From Candidatus Wirthbacteria bacterium CG2_30_54_11 (lineage in GTDB: Bacteria; Patescibacteriota; CG2-30-54-11), in NCBI GenBank assembly GCA_001873755.1, contig MNZT01000043.1, positions 12,088 to 19,406 of the forward strand: a stretch of DNA of 7,319 nt, in the 5' to 3' direction. Positions 1-4,802 of this stretch are shown here, piece after piece (the stretch's first letter is position 1; each line of letters opens with the position of its first letter). Below the pieces are notes generated by a model. It was not told the DNA's origin. It searched no databases and saw nothing but the letters and a program-made list of their open reading frames with translations. Both the position numbers and the translations under genes were made by a program.

Positions 1-151
1 AGCGGGAGCCAGGGAACCGGATCGATCCGTTCTTTAGAGCGGTATCAGTCAGCACGAGGAGCAGGCCGATCACCAGAGGTATCCAGATAGGAGCGAAGAT
101 AGAAAGAGAGGGGAACTGCTTTGCCAGCCAGGACCTGGAATCCTTTTTCAT
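1..151 (-). CDS. Membrane protein, N-terminal fragment (runs off the window)
   Basis: The first 50 codons of a gene read leftwards; the rest lies outside the window. The product starts MKKDSRSWLAKQF and has one strongly hydrophobic stretch at about residues 16-36 (IFAPIWIPLVIGLLLVL), followed by a polar segment. This is a signal anchor or first membrane helix with a basic N-terminus. The start is well supported: GAGGAG (157-162 on the plus strand as CTCCTC) lies 5 bases before the ATG. It begins 35 bases after the 38-residue gene, so it probably belongs to the same operon. I do not recognise the family and too little is visible to assign a function. A competing ATG 4 bases upstream opens a frame of only about 36 codons and sits too close to the ribosome-binding site. 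Confidence 0.72.
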   Translation of the reverse strand, partial: MKKDSRSWLAKQFPSLSIFAPIWIPLVIGLLLVLTDTALKNGSIRFPGSR

Positions 152-156
152 TCATG

Positions 157-162
157 CTCCTC
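157..162 (-). promoter_or_regulatory. Ribosome-binding site of the partial membrane protein
   Basis: GAGGAG on the minus strand, 5 bases before the ATG at 151. It picks the MKKDS start over the overlapping ATG at 155 and is the main evidence that the short partial frame is a real gene. Confidence 0.7.
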
Positions 163-186
163 AAATTGTTTGGATATCCTGCTTGT

Positions 187-303
187 TCAGATGGAGATGT
201 CAGCAAAGCAGGCATAGCCACCCACGAGAGCGAGGGCGGCTATGCCGATGAGGGCGAGGATGATAACACCTCGACCTTTTTGATCGAACGGGATCATCAC
301 CAT
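187..303 (-). CDS. 38-residue single-helix membrane protein, copy B
   Basis: A small gene of 38 codons ending in TGA. The product has a short polar, basic N-terminus (FDQKGRG, residues 6-12), then one hydrophobic helix over about residues 13-32 containing IGIAALALVGGYA, then a short tail CFADISI. The charge pattern predicts the N-terminus inside and the C-terminus outside. AGGA lies 6 bases before the ATG. It starts 21 bases after the stop of the anchored protein. Residues 19-31 are identical to the end of the 39-residue gene at 1343-1462, and the DNA there is nearly identical too. Both genes follow an anchored protein gene. No family is recognised. It could be a membrane partner of the neighbouring proteins, but that is inference. 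The alternative is a chance frame over a repeated DNA block. Confidence 0.58.
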   Translation of the reverse strand: MVMIPFDQKGRGVIILALIGIAALALVGGYACFADISI

Positions 304-309
304 GAATTA

Positions 310-313
310 TCCT
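310..313 (-). promoter_or_regulatory. Ribosome-binding site of the 38-residue gene
   Basis: AGGA on the minus strand, 6 bases before the ATG at 303. It lies in the short gap after the preceding stop codon and supports independent translation of this very small gene. Confidence 0.5.
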
Positions 314-324
314 GTGTTCGATAC

Positions 325-1119
325 CTAATTGGTCGGGCTGTCTGAGATCGGAAGAGGTTCTATCTGCTGGAGCTCTATGCTGGAGAGGATGGTACAGATA
401 GTCGTTAGTTTATCCTCCCAATCAGGTATCAAGTTAACTTGGTCTTCTGCCGTGAATGGATTATAGCCAAAGAAAGTATAGGCATTATTTCCATTGACTA
501 TTGTGTATTCGAATTGCCATTCATCTTTTTCGTAGGCGATATCCCGATCCCACAAGACTAGGTGACCAGGATCATGTAGTGGTGTCTGCGGCAATGTTTT
601 CCGTTGTAGATATTGGAGGGATGATTCATCGTTCATTTTATCGTTTCCGGAAAATGAAAAACCCAGTACGGTTTCATTCTCAGGAACATACAGAGCAGAT
701 TGGGGATGCCCATCCGGCCCTGGAGTATTTGGAATATCATAGGAGGCTATTCGATATCCATCGTAGCCATCGATTCCTGAGAAATTTTGGCTTTTCTCAT
801 AGTACCAGTTAGGCGGAAGGTAGATGGTCGCCTGGATGGCACTATCTTCGATCGTTTGCCAGTCTGTTCTCTGGTTTGACGGGAGTACATATTTGTCTTC
901 ACAGAGAGGGATGGAGATAGAAGATGCAGGAAGCCTATCGTCCGATATTGGTTGACTTATGGGTTCGCTGACCGGAGAAGAAACAGGCGTGGTATCGGGT
1001 TCATTCTTGCCGGCATCTGTGTGTTGTTGCTTTTGGGCGATGGTGTATAGAGTAACAGCTGTGAGTGCCAACATGGCGATACCTAGAACGGTGTTTCGGA
1101 AGAGGATAGTTTTTTTCAT
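325..1119 (-). CDS. Membrane-anchored secreted protein of unknown function (264 residues)
   Basis: With the start at MKKTILF, the protein has one N-terminal helix (about residues 9-29, TVLGIAMLALTAVTLYTIA) with no lipobox cysteine. A Pro/Ser linker (TTPVSSPVSEPISQPIS, about 43-59) follows, then a roughly 190-residue acidic, aromatic-rich domain with ATIYLPPNW near residue 97 and TICTILSSIE near 240. The phrases 'hydrophobic-P-x-x-W' early and 'IL-SI' at the end recall the layout of PsbP-like domains and match similar phrases in the lipoprotein at 1463-2296, so the two may be distant paralogues; that is weak. The frame extends upstream to a GTG at 1182 and an ATG at 1158, but those overlap the decayed frame at 1139-1273 and have no better ribosome-binding site. 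The chosen ATG also lacks a clear Shine-Dalgarno site. It probably faces the outside of the membrane. Confidence 0.8.
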   Translation of the reverse strand: MKKTILFRNTVLGIAMLALTAVTLYTIAQKQQHTDAGKNEPDTTPVSSPVSEPISQPISDDRLPASSISIPLCEDKYVLPSNQRTDWQTIEDSAIQATIYLPPNWYYEKSQNFSGIDGYDGYRIASYDIPNTPGPDGHPQSALYVPENETVLGFSFSGNDKMNDESSLQYLQRKTLPQTPLHDPGHLVLWDRDIAYEKDEWQFEYTIVNGNNAYTFFGYNPFTAEDQVNLIPDWEDKLTTICTILSSIELQQIEPLPISDSPTN

Positions 1120-1138
1120 GGTGCATTTTGGTAATGGT

Positions 1139-1303
1139 TTAGTTAACCTTCCCTCCATCGTAAATATACAAATTACTTCCACTTTGCACGAGCAATCTGT
1201 TCGAAATCAGATCCATATCCAGAGAGCCTGTACCAGTGACGAAAACAAATGCGTCGTTGTTCCGATCAGACTACTGAGCGGTGTTGATTGTGGGTCCAGG
1301 TTA
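1139..1303 (-). pseudogene. Decayed gene end resembling the C-terminus of the M23 peptidase
   Basis: On the minus strand, 43 open codons (1270 to 1142) end in TAA at 1141-1139. They have no good start and are preceded in the same frame by TAG (1271-1273) and TAA (1301-1303). The last residues read LLVQSGSNLYIYDGGKVN. The last 18 residues of the peptidase at 2299-3783 read LLVNQGGKLYIENGAKIW, with 9 identities and no gap, and both copies have an NR pair just before. The position matches as well: each such end lies directly before an anchored protein gene (2 bases for the intact copy, 19 here). I infer the remnant of a second peptidase-like gene, or of another protein with the same C-terminal domain. 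The alternative is chance similarity in noncoding sequence. Confidence 0.52.
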
Positions 1304-1342
1304 GTAGCCGATATTGCATGCCCAGTAGGATTCCTGGCGCTG

Positions 1343-1462
1343 TCAAGCATAGCCACCCACGAGAGCGAGGGCGGCGATGCCGATGAAGAGAAGGACAAGC
1401 CAGTACGAGTACGACTGCTTTGTTGATCGATCCGATGGGGCAAGAGGCATATTTTTTCTCAT
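1343..1462 (-). CDS. 39-residue single-helix membrane protein, copy A
   Basis: A small gene of 39 codons whose ATG directly follows the TAA of the lipoprotein gene (TAAATG), so translation by termination-reinitiation is likely; no strong separate ribosome-binding site is seen. The N-terminus is polar and basic (MRKNMPLAPSDRSTKQ, residues 1-16). One hydrophobic helix (about 20-39, from YWLVLLF to LVGGYA) runs right to the C-terminus. The last 13 residues, IGIAALALVGGYA, are identical to residues 19-31 of the gene at 187-303, while the N-termini differ. Copy B has seven more residues after this block, and here a TGA stops it, so this copy may be shortened. The family is unknown. A second in-frame ATG at residue 5 is possible. 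Confidence 0.55.
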   Translation of the reverse strand: MRKNMPLAPSDRSTKQSYSYWLVLLFIGIAALALVGGYA

Positions 1463-2296
1463 TTACCAGGTCGAGAACACGCATGGATCAGTTACACATT
1501 CATTCTTGATAGATTTCACGATTGCATCCATATCAGCAAGTTGCTCTGAAGTGGGTTGACCCACGACATTTGGTTCCAACATGAGGAGACCATCATCATC
1601 TGTACTGAGTTCGTCTGGTGGGCCAGACAATATCCATATACCGCCTCCATCTTCACAAAACGCATATTGAGTACTAGTCTGGTACTCCCACTCTCCTGAT
1701 GATCCCGAGAACAAACTAGGTTGATCTCCGGTCGTGTAGTTAGTGTAACCATGGTGGGTATAGGATGTCCCGGCACTATCCTGGTATCGATACCATCCTT
1801 CTCCGATCTTCTGAAAAGGGATGGTATTGCTGCATTTCATTCCACCATTGTCATCCCATGCCAGGAGAGCAACCATTCGGAGTTCTACTTCATTTTGATT
1901 GAGAGTAATCCTCATTTGACTTTGAGGTTTGAGACTCCATTGAGGATCAGTTTGATCTCTTTTTTGCATGGGTTTGATTTGTATCGACCAAGATGACGGG
2001 AAGTCGATTGAAAATCCCGGCAGCATAGGATAGATGAGTCTATTCCATCCATTTCCGACAGAAGAAGTATATTGAGCCACTTCTTCGGCGGAAAGGTAGG
2101 TGTCAGCAGGAGGATGCGACACTTCCTCCATCGGGGTGGATACGGGGATTTCTATCGGTGACGAGATCGGAGTTTCATCTCTGGATGGTGAGTCGGGTAT
2201 GTTTTTCTTGGCGGGAGAGATACTGCAACCAGAGGAGATGACGAAAATTAGAAGAGTAATACCTATACCGATTAGTTTAATCATCAGCAACCCCAT
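1463..2296 (-). CDS. Putative lipoprotein of unknown function (277 residues)
   Basis: The N-terminus is a typical export signal: hydrophobic core at about residues 7-20 (LIGIGITLLIFVI), then SSGC with Cys24, a probable lipidation site although Ser at -3 departs from the usual Leu/Val/Ile. A Pro/Ser linker follows (ETPISSPIEIPVSTP, 41-55), then a roughly 200-residue domain. FSIDFPSSWSIQ (95-106) and the end AIVKSIK (258-264) resemble the start and end of PsbP-like domains, a resemblance from memory that needs a profile search. Cys155, Cys214, Cys267 and Cys272 could pair outside the cell. It starts 2 bases after the peptidase stop, so the two are probably translated together. An alternative start is the ATG at 2284 (MIKLIG), preceded by GGGG. 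A role alongside the peptidase, such as partner, inhibitor or immunity, is only inference. Confidence 0.82.
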   Translation of the reverse strand: MGLLMIKLIGIGITLLIFVISSGCSISPAKKNIPDSPSRDETPISSPIEIPVSTPMEEVSHPPADTYLSAEEVAQYTSSVGNGWNRLIYPMLPGFSIDFPSSWSIQIKPMQKRDQTDPQWSLKPQSQMRITLNQNEVELRMVALLAWDDNGGMKCSNTIPFQKIGEGWYRYQDSAGTSYTHHGYTNYTTGDQPSLFSGSSGEWEYQTSTQYAFCEDGGGIWILSGPPDELSTDDDGLLMLEPNVVGQPTSEQLADMDAIVKSIKNECVTDPCVFSTW

Positions 2297-2298
2297 AA

Positions 2299-3783
2299 TT
2301 ACCAGATTTTCGCACCGTTTTCAATATATAGCTTTCCTCCTTGGTTCACCAGCAATTTAAATCGATTAAAACTGAATCCGAATTCCGTGTTAATACTATG
2401 ATTCTTATTTTCGAGGGTGCAAATTTCGCCTGAGAGGCATTTATCACTGTCAGAACTGAGGATGAGGCTCGTATTGGTTGCTATGGTTATATTTCCAATT
2501 CCTCGTTCATTTGTCCAGTTTGTCACCGTTCCCTTGACAGTACAGGTTTTGTTAGTCTGTCCTGATAGATCCACTATCCAAGATGGAGGATTTGTACTAT
2601 CAAACACAGGGCGCGGTGGGCACTGTGATGAGGTAATAGCAGGAATGGATCCCCAGGTGTATTCCTTGCCATCGATCCGAATCGGAACCTGGGGAAATTT
2701 CAAGTGGAGATGTGTCCCGGTGCTGGTTCCACAAGAAGAGGTCGCGCCGTTGTATACCGTGCCTAATAATTGTCCCTGATCGACCATATCTCCCATTTTA
2801 ATTTTAGCATTAGTAACAGAGTTTGCGTCTAGATGGATAAATTGAAATTGTTCAGATGTATTTTCTGTGGTGATATAAATCCAGGCTGCTCCATTTACCT
2901 TGCAGACATTGTTTACAACGCCTCGAGCGACTGAAAGAATCTCGGAGCTGCCGGCAGTTTGATCTGGACCAAAATCGAGGCAAGTATTGACCGCGCTTCC
3001 CGAAGCACATGCGTGCCAGCCACCATGGAGATGATAGGTATCAGTTGTAGGCCAGGGCAGTTGATATCCATAATACATCTGAGAAGGTGCGGATGCGGCG
3101 ACAGTAGGCGTGACGGATGCGGTAGAATCAGTTGTGGTAGGACTAACGAATTCGTTTTTTGCCTTGTGGATTTGAGAGTTCGCAGATTTTATTTGCTTTC
3201 TTGTTTCCACAGGATTTGTTTTGAATGGTATCTGGTCTACTATGGTCACATACTGTGAATTATTACTTATTGCACCGAACCAGTTACTAGGTGTTTTTTT
3301 TATCAGCGCAATTGTTTCAACATAATCTGCTCCACTTTCGGCCTGGCTCGTATCACTAGACTTTGGATCAAAATACATAAGCGTTCCTAGCACCCAGGTA
3401 TTCTCAATTCGTAGGTCCACAAGAGATACGACATTGTCTTTTGGCAACGTGCCGGTCCATTTTTTTACTGCCAGCTCGATAGCTTTTTTTATGGCTGGAT
3501 CAATTTGTTCCTGTCCTGCGAAAAGATAGTTAACAGTTATTTGAGAGGCTGTGATTTTGTCTCCGAGATCTATGATCGTGGTTGTCTGGTCTTTTTGTTT
3601 CGATACTTCGCTATCCGTTGGAGCAGAAATTTCAGATACTGGATTCGATATTGGAGTTTGGGTCTGATTCACCGGTAGATTCGTTTCGGCAAACGACGAC
3701 AATCCTCCCATCTGGCTAAAAATGCTTGCCAGCACCAGACTGATACTAACTATTCGCCATCTTTTTCGAGATATGTGGAACAT
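2299..3783 (-). CDS. Secreted M23A-type zinc endopeptidase (LasA/beta-lytic-like)
   Basis: Predicted to cut peptide bonds in peptidoglycan cross-links or Gly-rich protein outside the cell. Residues 8-32 form a signal peptide ending in SFA. A TPISNPVSEIS linker (43-53) and a likely propeptide (about 65-205) precede the catalytic domain (about 238-365). The domain has the M23 zinc ligands: His257 and Asp270, then HLH at 358-360 in GTHLHLKF, plus His317 in FIHLD. The H-x12-D spacing, the LPW at 242-244 and Cys294/Cys351 match what I recall of LasA (His23, Asp36, a disulfide at equivalent places), rather than the H-x3-D of lysostaphin-type enzymes. All key residues are present, so it should be active. 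The C-terminal 95 residues are an extra domain ending LLVNQGGKLYIENGAKIW. AAGGAG lies 5 bases before the ATG. The exact substrate is unknown. Confidence 0.92.
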   Translation of the reverse strand: MFHISRKRWRIVSISLVLASIFSQMGGLSSFAETNLPVNQTQTPISNPVSEISAPTDSEVSKQKDQTTTIIDLGDKITASQITVNYLFAGQEQIDPAIKKAIELAVKKWTGTLPKDNVVSLVDLRIENTWVLGTLMYFDPKSSDTSQAESGADYVETIALIKKTPSNWFGAISNNSQYVTIVDQIPFKTNPVETRKQIKSANSQIHKAKNEFVSPTTTDSTASVTPTVAASAPSQMYYGYQLPWPTTDTYHLHGGWHACASGSAVNTCLDFGPDQTAGSSEILSVARGVVNNVCKVNGAAWIYITTENTSEQFQFIHLDANSVTNAKIKMGDMVDQGQLLGTVYNGATSSCGTSTGTHLHLKFPQVPIRIDGKEYTWGSIPAITSSQCPPRPVFDSTNPPSWIVDLSGQTNKTCTVKGTVTNWTNERGIGNITIATNTSLILSSDSDKCLSGEICTLENKNHSINTEFGFSFNRFKLLVNQGGKLYIENGAKIW

Positions 3784-3788
3784 AGATA

Positions 3789-3794
3789 CTCCTT
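3789..3794 (-). promoter_or_regulatory. Strong ribosome-binding site of the peptidase gene
   Basis: AAGGAG on the minus strand, 5 bases before the ATG at 3783, inside the 42-base gap after the upstream gene. It fixes the start at MFHISRK and suggests efficient translation. Confidence 0.8.
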
Positions 3795-3825
3795 GTAGGT
3801 AGTTGATTTCTTGTTTTGGGCGTAT

Positions 3826-4452
3826 CTATTGGCAACTCCCGATACATACATTGCCGCCGGCATCAATGTACATTTTGGTTTGTTGATTGCTGATGAATCT
3901 TAGGTCGCCATCTCCCATAGAGAACATTCCTGTGTCCTGGCAGCCATCGCCTGTAAACGAAAAACCCTCTGGGACTCCACCACATGCCGGTGCTCCTTGA
4001 CGAGCCATAACTACACCAGATACTTCCAGGCTTAGGCCGTAGTTTTGATGATCGAGCGTGGATAGGCGCCGGGGATTGTTATCAGCTGCCATTTCCAGTG
4101 ATCCTTCCGCGATACCAGCATTGTGAAAGGAAATGCTTGCCTTTTTTGTACGATCTGCCCTAGTGTTTTCTCCAAGAGCTAGGGACGCACTATTGTAGCA
4201 GCATTCATTGACACTATCGCGGCTGATTGTAGTTTTTCCGAAATATGATGTCGGCCACCAACCAGCCATAACAGCTACCGCACCTGGCTGTACAGCGGTT
4301 GTAGCAGTAGATACTCCGGTAGTAGTTCCTGTCGTATCATTTCCAGTGTCTTTTGTTGTTGCTCCCTGAGCTTCGCTCAGATGCATGCCAACCACCATGG
4401 CCAGAAATCCACTGACAAACAATCCTTTGACAACCAAATTCAACCTGTTCAT
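3826..4452 (-). CDS. Secreted protein with tail-fibre-like C-terminal region (208 residues)
   Basis: Residues 8-30 form a signal peptide, with cleavage likely near SEAQGA. A Thr-rich low-complexity linker (31-55) follows, then a beta-rich part. ISFHNAG (107-113), FTGDGCQDTGMF (166-177) with GDLRFISN, and MYIDAGGNVCIGS (194-206) resemble phrases common in phage tail-fibre distal regions, shufflon-type pilus tips and large surface proteins just before 'GNVGIGT' repeats or S74 chaperone domains; this is from memory. No S74 domain is present. Six cysteines (84, 85, 157, 171, 203, 207) suggest disulfide bonding outside the cell. AGGAAGGA lies 6 bases before the ATG. It is the first gene of the leftward run, 42 bases before the peptidase. 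A surface adhesin or appendage subunit is plausible but unproven. Confidence 0.82.
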   Translation of the reverse strand: MNRLNLVVKGLFVSGFLAMVVGMHLSEAQGATTKDTGNDTTGTTTGVSTATTAVQPGAVAVMAGWWPTSYFGKTTISRDSVNECCYNSASLALGENTRADRTKKASISFHNAGIAEGSLEMAADNNPRRLSTLDHQNYGLSLEVSGVVMARQGAPACGGVPEGFSFTGDGCQDTGMFSMGDGDLRFISNQQTKMYIDAGGNVCIGSCQ

Positions 4453-4802
4453 GTGATGTCCTTCCTGATAATGAAATGACTTGTAACTATGTTCTGTTTG
4501 GCAGAGGTTCTAAATAGTAGAAATTAGCCATCTGCTCTTTCATCCTGAGCAGCATATCGACCACCCGGAGGTACAGGTGTCAGCAGGTATTTGACCATCG
4601 TATAGCATATCTAAAATCAGTTGTCTTTGTATTACAGTACAAATCTTTGCAATAGGGGGAGTTAACGAGTTAACGCGTGGGAGGGTTATCGGGTTAATTA
4701 AATTCAACCCGTTAACTCATTAACCCGTGAACCCGCAACGTATTGGTTTTTGTCTTTTCACCGTTCGTGCAGTAGACTGGCGTCGTACTTAGAGGATTAC
4801 CT
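4453..4802. other. Divergent intergenic region without a recognisable gene
   Basis: This 350-base gap separates the leftward surface-protein run from the rightward polysaccharide genes, so it must hold or lie close to the start signals for both. I see the ribosome-binding sites at each edge, the 8-base repeat array at 4659-4734, and a small imperfect hairpin near 4501-4535 (GCAGA/TCTGC outer pairs, TTCTA/TAGAA inner pairs). I could not pick a convincing -35/-10 pair on either strand and saw no supported small gene or tRNA. Confidence 0.6.
4659..4734. repeat. Inverted array of 8-base GRGTTAAY-like units
   Basis: Read on the plus strand, GAGTTAAC occurs twice in tandem (4659-4674), followed after 8 bases by GGGTTATC (4683-4690) and GGGTTAAT (4691-4698). 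On the other strand the same type of unit recurs: GAGTTAAC (4711-4718), GGGTTAAT (4719-4726) and GGGTTCAC (4727-4734), plus a GGGTTGAA-like unit near 4703-4710. The two sides face each other, so 4661-4675 can pair with 4710-4724 at 14 of 15 positions. It lies about 70 bases before the flippase start. It could be a cooperative operator, a DNA or RNA hairpin, or a decayed mobile-element end. The function is not known. Confidence 0.65.

Noticed and set aside
121..345. A 74-codon plus-strand frame containing the same IATHESEGG phrase
   Set aside because: It is the complement of the 38-residue gene and the start of the partial membrane protein, both of which have proper ribosome-binding sites.
501..812. 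A 103-codon plus-strand frame
   Set aside because: It is fully antisense to the anchored protein gene, with no start signal or domain pattern.
1120..1182. An upstream GTG (1182) or ATG (1158) as start of the anchored protein
   Set aside because: Both would add a non-signal-like extension over the end of the decayed frame. MKKTILF at 1119 gives a normal anchor and matches the module spacing.
959..1426. A 155-codon plus-strand frame
   Set aside because: It runs antisense across the end of one gene, a decayed frame and a small gene. Its repeated IATHESEGG phrase is just the complement of the shared 40-base block.
1207..1443. A 78-codon minus-strand frame overlapping the 39-residue gene
   Set aside because: It lacks a ribosome-binding site and a coherent hydrophobic pattern, and reads the shared block in a frame (SSSASPPSLSW) that is not the one kept as a protein in both copies.
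4659..4734. The repeat array as a CRISPR array
   Set aside because: Units are 8 bases, directly adjacent and inverted, with no spacers of regular length and no cas genes nearby.
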